Assembly: GCF_018777385.1 (NCBI RefSeq)
Contig: NZ_JAFJYB010000001.1
Coordinates: forward strand, 372,001-436,000
Source: Candidatus Symbiopectobacterium endolongispinus
GTDB taxonomy: Bacteria > Pseudomonadota > Gammaproteobacteria > Enterobacterales > Enterobacteriaceae
Direction: 5' to 3'
DNA length: 64,000 nt
Part shown: positions 23,422 to 33,743 of the stretch, piece by piece
Layout of the letters: each line of letters opens with the position of its first letter
Numbering within the stretch: position 1 is the first letter of the stretch
The notes under the pieces: model-generated
Told to the model about the DNA's origin: nothing
Seen by the model: only the letters and a program-made list of their open reading frames with translations
Database searches by the model: none
Position numbers and translations under genes: made by a program

Positions 23422-24957
23422 ATGCTATTACCTTGGCTAATACTTCTCCCCTTTATCGGCGGCCTGCTGTGCTGGCAGCTTGAGCTCTTTGGCACCCGCG
23501 TGCCGCGCTGGATCGCACTGATATCGATGGGGTTAACGCTGGTGCTGTCGCTGCTGCTTTGGTCGCAGGGCGGGTACTCTTTAACGGCGCAGGCTGATGT
23601 GCCGCTCTGGCAGTCTGAATACAACGTGTCGTGGATCCCGCGCTTCGGTATCGGTATCCACCTGGCGCTGGATGGGTTGTCGCTGCTGATGGTGGTGCTG
23701 ACCGGCCTGCTGGGGGTGTTGGCAATCCTCTGTTCGTGGAATGAAATTCAGCGTTATCAGGGGTTCTTCCACCTGAACCTGCTGTGGATCCTGGGCGGTG
23801 TGATTGGCGTGTTTCTGGCAATTGATATGTTCCTGTTCTTCTTCTTCTGGGAGATGATGCTGGTGCCGATGTATTTCCTCATCGCACTGTGGGGACACAA
23901 AGGTTCCGACGGGAAAACGCGTATTACCGCGGCCACCAAGTTCTTCATCTACACCCAGGCCAGCGGTCTGATTATGCTGATTGCCACTCTAGCGCTGGTG
24001 TTTGTGCATCACGATGCCACCGGGGTGTGGACCTTTAACTACACCGATTTGTTGAAAACCCCGATGTCGCGCGGCGTGGAATACATGCTGATGCTGGGCT
24101 TCTTTATCGCCTTTGCCGTGAAAATGCCTGTGGTGCCGCTGCACGGCTGGTTGCCGGATGCGCACAGTCAGGCTCCTACGGCGGGTTCTGTTGACCTGGC
24201 GGGTATCTTGCTGAAAACCGCGGCCTACGGCCTTCTGCGTTTCAGCCTGCCGCTGTTCCCCAATGCATCCCATGAATTTGCTCCCATAGCGATGTGGCTG
24301 GGCGTTATCGGTATCTTCTACGGCGCCTGGATGGCGTTTATGCAGACCGATATCAAGCGCCTGATTGCCTACACTTCGGTCTCACATATGGGCTTTGTAA
24401 TGATCGCCATCTACTCCGGTAGCCACCTGGCGTATCAGGGGGCGGTCATTCAAATGATTGCGCACGGGCTTTCTGCGGCCGGTCTGTTTATTCTTTGCGG
24501 CCAGCTTTACGAACGCCTGCATACGCGCGATCTGCGCCAGATGGGCGGCCTGTGGGCGCGCATTCGTTTCTTGCCCGCGTTGTCGCTGTTTTTTGCGGTG
24601 GCGACCTTGGGTATGCCTGGCACCGGCAACTTCGTCGGCGAGTTTATGATTCTGTTCGGTAGCTACCCTGTGGTGCCGGTGATCACCGTGATTTCGACAT
24701 TTGGTTTGGTGTTCGCCCCCGTCTACTTGCTGGTGATGATGCAACGCGCATACTACGGCACGCCAAAATCCGAGGAAAAACTGCCGTGGCTGTCCACCCG
24801 TGAATTGTCGATGGTGATGTTGCTGGTGGTATTGCTGGTGCTGCTCGGGTTGTTCCCGCAGACCATCCTGAATACGTCTGATGCGGCAATGGCTAATATC
24901 CAGCATTGGTTTATGTCATCAGTGACTGATTCAACACTTTCAACGACAAGGCCGTAA
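23422..24957 (+). CDS. nuoM: NADH-quinone oxidoreductase subunit M
   Basis: Second antiporter-like subunit, 511 residues (509 usual). Proton-path residues appear in FFFWEMMLVPMYFLI and in KMPVVPLHGWLPDAHSQAPT. About fourteen membrane segments are evident from the hydrophobic pattern. nuoN follows after six bases. Intact. Confidence 0.97.
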   Translation: MLLPWLILLPFIGGLLCWQLELFGTRVPRWIALISMGLTLVLSLLLWSQGGYSLTAQADVPLWQSEYNVSWIPRFGIGIHLALDGLSLLMVVLTGLLGVLAILCSWNEIQRYQGFFHLNLLWILGGVIGVFLAIDMFLFFFFWEMMLVPMYFLIALWGHKGSDGKTRITAATKFFIYTQASGLIMLIATLALVFVHHDATGVWTFNYTDLLKTPMSRGVEYMLMLGFFIAFAVKMPVVPLHGWLPDAHSQAPTAGSVDLAGILLKTAAYGLLRFSLPLFPNASHEFAPIAMWLGVIGIFYGAWMAFMQTDIKRLIAYTSVSHMGFVMIAIYSGSHLAYQGAVIQMIAHGLSAAGLFILCGQLYERLHTRDLRQMGGLWARIRFLPALSLFFAVATLGMPGTGNFVGEFMILFGSYPVVPVITVISTFGLVFAPVYLLVMMQRAYYGTPKSEEKLPWLSTRELSMVMLLVVLLVLLGLFPQTILNTSDAAMANIQHWFMSSVTDSTLSTTRP

Positions 24958-24963
24958 TTTGCC

Positions 24964-26421
24964 ATGACAATAACTCTTCAACACCTGGTCGCGCTTATGC
25001 CGCTGTTAATCGTCGGTTTGACCGCCGTGGTTGTGATGCTGTGCATTGCGTGGCGACGCAACCATTTCTTCAATGCCACTGTCACTGTGATCGGTCTTAA
25101 CATCGCGTTGTTCTCGCTGATTCTGGTGGGTAACGCCGGTCCGATGGACGTGACGCCGCTGTTGCGGGTAGACGGTTTCTCGATGTTTTACACCGCGTTA
25201 GTACTGCTTGCCAGCCTGGCAACCTGCACGTTCGCTTACCCGTGGCTAGAAGGCTATCCAGATAACCGCGACGAGTTTTATCTGCTGGTGGCGATTGCTG
25301 CATTGGGCGGGGTTCTGCTGGCAAGTGCTAACCATTTGGCGTCGCTGTTCATCGGCATTGAACTTATTTCACTGCCGCTATTCGGTCTGGTGAGCTATGC
25401 GTTTCGTCAGCGTCGCTCGCTGGAAGCGGGCATCAAATACATGCTGCTTTCTGCTGCCGCCTCGTCCTTCCTGCTGTTTGGGATGGCGCTGGTGTATGCC
25501 GATTCGGGTAGCCTGAGCTTTGCCAGCCTGGGTGCGCGTATGGCGGATCGCACGCTGCATGAGCCGCTGCTGCTGGCCGGCCTCGGTATGATGATTGTCG
25601 GTTTGGGGTTCAAGCTCTCGTTGGTGCCGTTCCACCTCTGGACGCCGGACGTGTATCAAGGTGCCCCGGCGCCAGTGTCGATCTTCCTGGCGACCGCCAG
25701 CAAGATCGCCATTTTTGGTGCAGTCATGCGTCTTTTCCTTTATGCACCGATGGTTGACAGTGACTCGGTGAGAACCGCACTGGGTGTGATCGCGTTTGCC
25801 TCCATCCTGTTTGGTAACCTGATGGCGGTTGCGCAAAGCAATATTAAACGTCTGCTCGGTTACTCTTCCATCGCTCACCTCGGTTACCTGCTGGTGGCGC
25901 TGATTGCCGTGCAAACTCACCAGTTGGCATTGGAAACGGTCGGCGTCTATCTGGCGGGTTATCTGTTCAGCAGCCTGGGCGCCTTCGGGGTTGTCAGTCT
26001 GATGTCCAGCCCGTACCGTGGACCGGACGCGGATTCCCTGTTCTCTTATCGCGGGCTGTTCTGGCATAAACCGATTCTGTCTGCGGTCATGACGGTGATG
26101 ATGCTCTCTCTGGCCGGTATCCCGATGACGCTGGGCTTCTTCGGCAAATTCTATGTGCTGGCCGTGGGCGTTGATGCCAAGCTGTGGTGGCTGACGGGTG
26201 CGGTGGTGGTGGGGAGTGCTATAGGTCTCTACTACTATCTGCGTGTCATGGTTAGCCTGTATCTGACCGCACCGCAAGAACGTCAGCGTGATACGCCCAA
26301 TAACTGGGCGCTGACCGCCGCCGCCGGCGTGGTGCTGATTTCCGCCATCGCGGTACTGCTGCTGGGCCTGTATCCACAGCCGCTGATTTCACTGGTGCAG
26401 ATGGCGCAGCCGCTGATGTAA
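24964..26421 (+). CDS. nuoN: NADH-quinone oxidoreductase subunit N
   Basis: Third antiporter-like subunit and last gene of the operon; 485 residues, the usual length. Family strings [20 protein letters not shown] and [19 protein letters not shown] hold the glutamate and lysine of the proton path. Followed within about 20 bases by a strong terminator. Intact. Confidence 0.97.
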   Translation: MTITLQHLVALMPLLIVGLTAVVVMLCIAWRRNHFFNATVTVIGLNIALFSLILVGNAGPMDVTPLLRVDGFSMFYTALVLLASLATCTFAYPWLEGYPDNRDEFYLLVAIAALGGVLLASANHLASLFIGIELISLPLFGLVSYAFRQRRSLEAGIKYMLLSAAASSFLLFGMALVYADSGSLSFASLGARMADRTLHEPLLLAGLGMMIVGLGFKLSLVPFHLWTPDVYQGAPAPVSIFLATASKIAIFGAVMRLFLYAPMVDSDSVRTALGVIAFASILFGNLMAVAQSNIKRLLGYSSIAHLGYLLVALIAVQTHQLALETVGVYLAGYLFSSLGAFGVVSLMSSPYRGPDADSLFSYRGLFWHKPILSAVMTVMMLSLAGIPMTLGFFGKFYVLAVGVDAKLWWLTGAVVVGSAIGLYYYLRVMVSLYLTAPQERQRDTPNNWALTAAAGVVLISAIAVLLLGLYPQPLISLVQMAQPLM

Positions 26422-26438
26422 TGCACTAGCGTTGCGCT

Positions 26439-26483
26439 AAAAAGCCGCCGCAGCCATTACTGGTTGCGGCGGCTTTTTTTTTT
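26439..26483 (+). terminator. Rho-independent terminator of the nuo operon
   Basis: A long stem, aaaagccgccgca against tgcggcggctttt, with a short imperfect apex is followed by ten T. It lies about 20 bases after the nuoN stop and is the strongest terminator in the window. Confidence 0.93.
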
Positions 26484-26580
26484 GCGCGTCAGGGTACCAT
26501 GTTGGTCTGATTTTTACCCTTATTTGTATTTTCGAAATGGTCTGTGGGTCATCAAGGCCCCTAAGGTGCGGAGAACTTGA

Positions 26581-26590
26581 CTATAGTTAA
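26581..26590 (+). promoter_or_regulatory. Candidate sigma-S type -10 element of elaB
   Basis: The bases ctatagttaa differ from the sigma-S extended -10 consensus CTATACTTAA at one position. They sit 34 bases before the elaB ATG, which leaves a leader of about 27 bases. elaB is known as a stationary-phase, RpoS-dependent gene in E. coli, which fits, but the link here is an inference from sequence alone. Confidence 0.45.
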
Positions 26591-26623
26591 TCTACCGTTG
26601 TGTGAAATAACATGGAGTAGATA

Positions 26624-26932
26624 ATGGCTGAGAAAAAACAACCCGCTGAAGATATTCGGATTGAAGACGACGCTAAATTATTAGTAGATACGTTGGACGA
26701 TATATTACGTTATTCTGGTGACAACGCAGATGAAGCCTATATAACGTTAAAGAAAAATGCGGAGAATGCCCTATTGGAAGTTAAAGCGAGATTGGGTATT
26801 TCCGACAGTTATTATGCAAAAGCAAAACAAGTGGCGAATCGTGCGGACGGCTATGTGCATAAAAAACCGTGGCACGGTGTTGGCGTTGGTGCATCGTTAG
26901 GGTTAGTGATTGGTCTGCTGTTGGCGCGCTGA
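26624..26932 (+). CDS. elaB: ElaB/YqjD/DUF883-family membrane-anchored ribosome-binding protein
   Basis: A 102-residue protein (101 in E. coli) with a charged, helical N-terminal two-thirds and a C-terminal membrane anchor at about 83-101 (GVGVGASLGLVIGLLLAR). RADGYVHKKPWHGVGVG is the family signature before the anchor. Relatives are tail-anchored in the inner membrane and associate with ribosomes in stationary phase. It follows the nuo operon, as in the E. coli region. A GGAG site precedes the ATG. Intact. Confidence 0.92.
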   Translation: MAEKKQPAEDIRIEDDAKLLVDTLDDILRYSGDNADEAYITLKKNAENALLEVKARLGISDSYYAKAKQVANRADGYVHKKPWHGVGVGASLGLVIGLLLAR

Positions 26933-26952
26933 TAACGTTATTTTTAATGGGT

Positions 26953-26988
26953 ACGGTGATAATGTGATTATTGCCGTGCTGTTTTTTT
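26953..26988 (+). terminator. Rho-independent terminator after elaB
   Basis: An eleven-pair stem (acggtgataat with attattgccgt, two G-U pairs, loop gtg) is followed by a run of seven T at 26982-26988. It lies about 20 bases after the elaB stop. Confidence 0.75.
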
Positions 26989-27351
26989 GACCTTTCTTGA
27001 TACACTGACTATATTCAGGAAAATATTATCTTGTTGTTATTATATTACACGTGTGCAACGGAATAAATTCGTCACTTTTTTATCGAAGCTAAATATCTTT
27101 TTGATAAGCGAAGATTCTCATTTGTTTTTTCTACGGGTGATTTTGTTTCTTCCTGGCTACCATATCTGCTAATGTGTTGCCGTCATTAACGTTACTCTTA
27201 CCTGTAAATAATATCACTAACGGATAAGTGCATTAATGCCCTGGGTTCGGGGCTGGTGCAGGTATTATCATCATACACGTCGGTTGAGATACTCCGCTGT
27301 ATAAACCGGCATTGCCAGAATGCATGAAGATATTGAGGAGAACCATCAAGC
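26989..27351. other. Gene-free stretch before the tssK relic
   Basis: About 360 AT-rich bases with no ORF that resembles a known protein. Short frames at 26987 and 27312 look random. No upstream type VI secretion gene could be recognised, so whatever preceded tssK has been removed or displaced. Confidence 0.4.
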
Positions 27352-28682
27352 ATGAAGACGCCAAGGCCTCGATGGAACAGAGGCGCCTTGCTTTCTTACC
27401 GGCCATCTCTGCTTACTTCGGAGCAGAACAGACTGAGCCGCAAACACGCTTTATCCCAGTCATTGTCAAATACATGGGGTGTCGAAGCGTTACAACTTGA
27501 TGAAGAGGCGATACAGCATCAGTCTTTAACGCTAAAGCAACTGCGTCTGTGTTTGCCTGACGGCACGTGGATTGACTCTGCCGGCTTTCCTGCGCTTTCT
27601 TGTACAGTACCGTTGGATCAACGTTTGGCACAACAGCTGCAACAGGTAGATGTGCTGTTGGCGCTCCCTTCCAACGAGCGCCAGTGCGAATCGTTACCTC
27701 ACCATTCTCGTGTGCAGGAATCGCCTGCAGTAGCCTATAGCGTGAAAACGCCGGATAGCGGATTCCGAGAAAACGGTGTGGCCGTGAGCTCTGCAATATG
27801 TGTACGCTTTAGCGTTGATGAAAACCGTGGTTATCAAACGTATCCTATTGCGCGACTTAATCGGAATGGGCAAGGACAGTGGGAAATCGATCCCTCGTTC
27901 ATTCCATCGTTGCTAACGTTTTCCTCGTCGCCGATGCTGATGGTGCAGTAGAAGCAACTGTTGTTGCGTTCTCGCATCAAACGTAGCCGCATGCTGGCGC
28001 TGCGTCATGAACATCCCAGAAAGCATGGGCAGCCTGATATCCCGCTGTTTTGGTTGTTGAATGTGTTAAATCGCTACGAGTCCGTGCTGAGTGAAGTCAG
28101 CCTGGCAACTGCGTTGCATCCGGAATTGGTCTTATCGCGAGCTGGTTAAATTAGCCGGGCCGTTGTTGCCCTATACGCAGGCGTGGAGCACGGCTGACAT
28201 TCCTCGCTATGATCATTCTCGTCCCGGAGAGGTGTTTCCGCCTCTTTTTTCACTGCTCAATGCGTTGCTTGAAACCTGTATGCCTGACAGAGCTGTGGGG
28301 GATCGAGCTGAGTCGTGAAAAAGATCATCTGTGGGTCGGGCAGTTGCAGCCGCATAATCTGGACTCCGTCTCTGAAATTTATCTTCTGGCACGCTCCCCC
28401 TGGCCTTCACATCGGCTGCGTGAGCATATCATGACGCGGTGTGAGGTTGGCACACGGCATACCGTCCGTGTGCGCCAAGCTGCAGAGAGTCAGGACAAAC
28501 CGTTACAACCGGTTAACCACATTCCTGCTGTCATTCCTCTGAATTGGGAAAACCTCTGCTTTAGCGTCGACCTTGAGCATTCCTGCGTGCAGGATGCGCT
28601 GTCTTCCGGGCACTGTGCTATCTCTGTGCCCGACCACTGTGGTGATTTATCGCTGAGGCTTTTCGCCGTGCTGAAGGAGTAA
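27352..28682 (+). pseudogene. tssK: Type VI secretion baseplate subunit TssK, orphan relic
   Basis: TssK links the type VI baseplate to the membrane complex. Three frames are needed to read it. From 27352: MKTPRPRWNRGALLS, then WGVEALQLDEEAI, LPDGTWIDS and YPIARLNRNGQGQWEIDPSF, to a nonsense TAG at 27949-27951. The same frame continues (KQLLLRSRIKRSRM, FWLLNVLNRYESVL) to about 28125. A second frame then reads ELVKLAGPLLPY and IPRYDHSRPGEVFPPLFSL to about 28295. A third reads YLLARSPWPSHRL and LRLFAVLKE to the stop at 28682. So there is one stop and two frameshifts over a full-length gene of about 440 codons. No other tss gene is nearby. Recognition is from the C-terminal and middle motifs of the Serratia/Pectobacterium type. 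Confidence 0.85.
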
Positions 28683-28698
28683 ATTGCGACCTTCCCCC

Positions 28699-30370
28699 TC
28701 AGAGTTCAGTATCAGACAGCCAATAAATCGCCTCATAAGGGCGCAGCGTTAGTGACACCGGGTGCACGGGAGGATCATCATAGTTGCTCAGCAGCGGACG
28801 CCAGCGCTGGGGGAACTGCTGGTTAGGCAGCGCGTAATACTGTATTTCCCGGCTCAGGTTGGCGAGCACCAGCAACTGCTGTCCCTGCCAGAGGCGGCGA
28901 TAGAACCAGAGGGTTGGATGCTCAGGGCCCAGGTCGTGATAGTCGCCATAGGTCAGCAGTGGAAGCGCTTTACGCAGGGCGATCAATCGTTGGTAGGTGT
29001 AAAATACCGAGTGCGGATCGGCAAGTGCCTGCGAAACGTTGATCTCCGCGTAACCTGTTCCGGGGGATACCCAGGGCGCACCTGACGTAAAGCCCGCCGA
29101 CGGCGCAGCTGACCACTGCATCGGGCTGCGACCATTATCGCGTGATTTGTGGGCAAGAATACGCAACACCTGCGCTGGTGTTTCACCTTTGGCGAGATGT
29201 TCCGCGTAGACATTCAGGCTTTCTATATCGCGATAGTGCTCAAGGGTGTCATAGCCGGGGTTGGTCATTCCGATCCCTTCCCCTTGATAAATATAGTGGG
29301 TGCCCTGCATGCCGTGCAGCACCATTGCCAACATTTTGGCTGACGGTGTGCGGTAGTCGCCCTCATCGCCAAAGCGAGAAACGATGCGTGGCTGATCGTG
29401 ATTACACCAGAACAGCGCACTCCAGGCTTTATTACGCATACCGCGTTGCCAGGTATTGAACAACGCTTTAAACGCAACGAAATCCGGGGCTGCCAGCGTC
29501 CACTTCTCTCCGCCAGGATAATCCACTTTCAGATGATGGAAGTTAAACGTCATTGACAATGCATTACCCGTCAGTGGGGCATAATGCTGGCAGTTCTCTA
29601 ACGTGGTCGAAGACATTTCACCGACGGTCATGATTCCGCGCGGTGAAAATACGGTGCGGTTGAATTCGTGAAGAAACCCCACCATGCGCGGCCCATCGGT
29701 GTAATAGCGTCGACTGTCTCCTGCGTTATCCGAAGGGAAATCCTGTTGTTTCGACACCAGATTGATCACATCCAAACGCAGGCCATCCACCCCTTTGTCT
29801 GCCCAAAAGTGACAGACCGCTTGCAACGACCCGCGCACCGGTGCGTGCTCCCAGTTCAAATCGGCTTGTTGTGGCGCGAACAGATGCAGGTAATGTTGCT
29901 GGCAGTGGCATGCCACTGCCAGGCGCTACCGCCGAATTTTGAACGCCAGTTGTTAGGCGGTGTGGTTTCTGTTCCCGCGCGCCAGCAGTAAAAAGGTGCG
30001 GTAGTCGCTGCCAGGCTTTTGGGCCTACACAAACCAGGGATGCTGCGTAGACGTATGTTAAACACCATATCCATAATGATACGCATGCCGCGCGCGCGTG
30101 TGCTTGCGCGATCAGCGTTTCCATATCGTGCATTGTGCCATAGGCAGGATCGATGTCGCGGTAGTCCGCAACGTCGTAACCATTATCCACCTGCGGTGAG
30201 GGATACACTGGCGTAAGCCACAGCGCATCGACACCTAACTGTTGCAGATACTCTAGGCGCGAAATAATGCCTTGCAGGTCTCCGGTACCAGAACCGGTGC
30301 TGTCCTGAAAACTCTTAGGATAGATTTGATAAATGACGCCAGTACGCCACCAGGGAAGCGGTGCTACCAT
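28699..30370 (-). pseudogene. treC: Trehalose-6-phosphate hydrolase TreC, frameshifted
   Basis: TreC splits trehalose 6-phosphate into glucose and glucose 6-phosphate in the cytoplasm. The N-terminal part from 30370 (WWRTGVIYQIYPKSFQDSTG, TPVYPSPQVDNGYDVADY) runs to about 30105. The next block (RIIMDMVFN, ETPPNNWRSKFGGSAWQWH) lies in another frame to about 29920. The rest (LHLFAPQQADLNWE, GVDGLRLDVINL, TVGEMSST, FWCNHDQPRIVSRFGDEG) is in a third frame to 28699. The catalytic Asp and Glu strings are still readable, so the lesions are recent. One substitution in IYQGEGIGMTNP (normally IYQGEEIGM) is also seen. Next to two dead treB copies. Confidence 0.93.
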
Positions 30371-30417
30371 ACCATTACCTGTTTACGCTTTACCTGTAAG
30401 CTAATTATAGGACGCAA

Positions 30418-31836
30418 TTACCCATTGGGCAATGCGCCCAGTCGTTGTTTCCGCCGGTACACCGTGGTGGTCAGTATCACTGGTATCACGACGGCGCTCG
30501 CCATGGCGACCAGATAGACGCTCCAAAATGAGGGTTTGATGGACAGAATGCCAGGTAAGCCACCGACGCCAATGCCGTTGGCCATCACGCCGCCGATGCC
30601 GCACAAGAGTGCCGCCAGCGCGGAGCCAATCATGCCACACAGCATGGGAAAACCGTATTTGAGGCCGATACCGTACATAGCGGGCTCTGCCACGCCCAAC
30701 ATTGCGGAAATCGCCGCTGGCACAGAGGTCTCACGTTCATTCACCTTGCGACTGATCAGCATAATACCAATCACCGCCGAGCCTTGAGCGATGTTGGACA
30801 GTGCAATCAGTGGCCAAACCGGGGTGTGTCCCATACTTTGGATCATTTGCAAATCGATAGCCAATGTGGTCTGGTGTACGCCGGTAATCACCAGTAGCGA
30901 ATAGAAAAAACCAAACAGTGCGGCACCGACTGGGGCAAAACTGCCCGTCATCACGCTCGCGATAGCCCAGGCAATGCCATCCCCCAATCATGCGTCCAAC
31001 CGGGCCGATAACCGTGTGCGCAAGAAATACCGCCAGTAGAAGCGACAGCACTGGGACGCTCACCAGATGCAGTGAATCCGGTATCCATTTTTTAAGACGT
31101 AGCTCAATCATCGCCAGCGCAATACCGGCCAGTAGAGAAGGGATAACCTGTGCCTGATAGCCGATACACTGTATCGTGAATATTCCAAAGTCCCACACCG
31201 CAGGTATTTGCTGACCGATAGAATAGGCATTCATAAACTGGGGGGAAACGAGCGTGATGCCGAGAATGATGCCCAGCACCGGTGCGCCACCCATTTTTTC
31301 ACCACTGACCAGCAAATTGCAACGGGCAGGTAGTAGAAGATGGCCTCACCCAGCAGCCAGAGAAAATCATAGATCGCGCGGCACATTGGGCTGCGTTCGA
31401 TCAGCGACTGACCATCAACCAGTGGAATGTCTCCGATAACGTTGCGGACGCCGAGGATCAGACCACCGCTAATCAAGGCCGGCAAAAGCGGGTAGAAGAT
31501 CTCTGCGAAATGTGAAATAGCCCGGTCCCACAGTGACATCTTATGACGCATGGTGTGCAGGGCAGTTTCCTGATTTTCAGGGGCTTTACCGATGGCGGCC
31601 TGTAATGCCTGGTAATAGGCTTCAACGTCAGTACCGATGACGATTTGGCATTGGTCGCCATGGGTAAAACACCCTTTGACCATGGAAAGCGTTTTGATGT
31701 GGTCGATGTTGGCCTGTCCGGGGTGTTTTAATACCAGGCGTAACCGAGTGATACAGTGCGTCAGCGTGGCAATGTTCTGCCTCCCCCCGAGTTGCTTAAT
31801 CAAGTCTTCGATCGTTTGTGGCTGTACCTTGCTCAT
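30418..31836 (-). pseudogene. treB: Trehalose-specific PTS enzyme IIBC, copy 1, frameshifted
   Basis: Imports and phosphorylates trehalose. The N-terminal IIB domain (from 31836) includes the phosphorylated cysteine in LTHCITRLRLVL. The IIC domain starts in the same frame (SHFAEIFYPLLPALISGGLILG) and then changes frame near 31300 (into KMGGAPVLGIILGITLVSP) and again near 30985 (into GDGIAWAIASVMTGSFAPVG). It ends with YRRKQRLGALPNG at 30418. Two indels, otherwise full length (about 473 codons). It lies 47 bases before treC on the same strand. Confidence 0.93.
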
Positions 31837-31993
31837 TTCTTTAACCCTTTTCTTTGGATGTGGCGAAGTGGTGGATCAAGGATAGGCAACGATGCGTCGG
31901 TAATCGCCAGTGAACGGGGATTACGAGCGAATTATTAGATTTGTCAGGCACCAAGTGATAAGCCTGATGCCTGCGGCGTGTTGAACGCCTCAT

Positions 31994-33416
31994 TTACTGG
32001 AAAGGTAAGGTCGCGTTGCGCAGCTTACGGCGATAGACCACCATGGTTAACAGCGCCGGTATCACGATGGCAATCACCATTGCCGCCAAATAGATGCCCC
32101 AAAAAGTGGGCTTGATGGATAAAATACCCGGTAAACCGCCAACGCCAATGCCGTTGGCGGTGACGCCGAAAAGCCCGCATAGCAATCCGGCCAGAGCTGA
32201 ACCCGTCATGGCGCACAGCATCGGGAATCCATATTTCAGATTGATGCCATACATGGCCGGTTCAGTCACGCCCAACATGGCAGACAGTACCGCTGGCACG
32301 GAAACTTCGCGTTCGTTGTGTCGGCGGCTAATTAGAATGATGCCAATCACCGCGGAACCCTGGGCAATATTCGATAATGCAATCAGTGGCCATACCGGAG
32401 TCCCTCCCATGCTATGAATCATTTGCATATCAATAGCGAGTGTTGTTTGGTGTACCCCGGTAATCACAAGAGGCGCATAGAGAAACCCAAACAGTGCGGC
32501 CCCTATCGGTGCGAAACTGCCGGTCATCAGTCCTTTCACCACCCAGGCGACGCCGTCACAAATCAAACGGCCAAACGGACCAATCACCGCATGCGCCAGT
32601 GCAACGGAGGCCAGCAGGATGGTGACAGGAACGACGACCAGATAGAGTGAGTCAGGCACCCATTGCTTTAACCGCGTCTCGATCAGCGCCATAGCAATGC
32701 CAGCCAGCAGCGACGGAATAACTTGTTCTTGATAGCCAACCTTTTCGATGGCAAACCAACCAAAGTCCCAGACGTCTGGGATTTGCTGGCCTATCTGATA
32801 GGCGTTCATCAGTTGTGGTGACACGAGGGTAATGCAAAGGATGATACCCAATACTGGCGTCCCGCCCATTTTCCTCACGGCCGACCAGCACACAGCGACC
32901 GGAAGGTAGAAGAAGATTGCTTCACCCAACAGCCAGAGAAAATCATACAGTGATTGCCAGGTTGGGTGGCGTTGGATCAGGGTTTGCCCGTCAGAGAACG
33001 GAATATCGCCAATCACGTTACGCAAACCCAGAATCAGCCCGCCGCTGATGAGTGCAGGCAGTAGCGGGAAGAAAATCTCAGCAAAGTGAGAAATCCCGCG
33101 CTCCAGAACCGTCATGTTATTGCGTGCTGACTGACGCACACTCTCTTTGTCGGCTTTGATTTTGCCCGTGCGCGCTAATTGCCTGAAAATATAGGGGGCA
33201 AATCCACTCAGTGCCGATCACCACCTGAAACTGCCCTGCGGTGATGAAACAGCCTTTGACCATCGGTAGCGTTTCAATACCTTTGGCATCGGCTAGGGCA
33301 GGGTCTTGCAACACGAAACGCAGGCGGGTAATACAGTGAGTGAGTGTGACGAAGTTATCAGCTCCGCCCAGCAGCTTGATTAATCGCTCAATATCTTTTT
33401 GTTGTACCTTGCTCAT
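31994..33416 (-). pseudogene. treB: Trehalose-specific PTS enzyme IIBC, copy 2, disrupted by an IS scar
   Basis: A second, diverged treB directly upstream of the first. It starts at ATG 33416 (MSKVQQKDIERLIKLLGGAD) with the IIB cysteine in LTHCITRLRFVL. At VVIGTE the family sequence (which continues V-x-x-YYQAL) is interrupted by 24 bases that match the right end of IS2, and the frame is lost. The IIC domain is then fully open from about 33139 (RQSARNNMTVLERGISHFAEIF) to YRRKLRNATLPFQ at 31994. Apart from this junction the gene is complete. An independent IIC-only product from an internal start is possible but would lack the phosphorylation domain. Confidence 0.93.
33183..33206 (+). mobile_element. 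Solo IS2-type right terminus (excision or deletion scar) inside treB copy 2
   Basis: The bases ctgaaaatataggggg followed by caaatcca match the last 23 bases of the IS2-like element found at 59852-61180, with one substitution and one extra G. The match stops exactly at the element's terminal ...atcca, and normal treB sequence (the GTE codons) resumes at the next base. So an IS2-like copy once sat here, and most of it has been deleted with a few treB codons. Confidence 0.7.
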
Positions 33417-33624
33417 TGTGCGTCCTTGTGTGAATACCCAGAGTGAACAGGTTAAGGATAGGTAATGAACGTGCGGCAGGGGAAACAAGATAACTGCAGT
33501 GAGATCGCAATCAAATAATCGCAGCTGTTATAATCGGTTCTTAGAAGAGGGTGAGGTGCGAGCAGAGAAAAAACGAAGGCCGCTTGATGAAAAAAAGTGA
33601 CCTTAGCGAAGAAAGTGGCTGTTA

Positions 33625-33723
33625 TCAGAACGGGCTGATGATTGAGCCGATACGTTCGCAGTAGCTGACATAGATATCCCCCATTTTTTTGAAGAACTTA
33701 CTGATATCGCGGAACATTTTCAT
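33625..33723 (-). CDS. Small ORF, 32 residues, unknown function
   Basis: Reads MKMFRDISKFFKKMGDIY and then VSYCERIGSIISPF. I do not recognise it. An AGGAGA ribosome site lies 6 bases upstream of the ATG (33721-33723) and a good sigma-70 promoter lies further upstream on the same strand. The peptide alternates basic and hydrophobic residues and could form an amphipathic helix with a single cysteine near residue 22. It lies between the dead treB copy 2 and the dead RimL-like gene, both on the same strand. The signals for expression are stronger than chance; the function is unknown. Confidence 0.5.
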   Translation of the reverse strand: MKMFRDISKFFKKMGDIYVSYCERIGSIISPF

Positions 33724-33743
33724 AATAAGTCTCCTTGGGTTCG

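Noticed and set aside
25378-26277. 299-codon minus-strand frame inside nuoN
   Set aside because: Same reason: shadow of nuoN, with composition typical of antisense frames.
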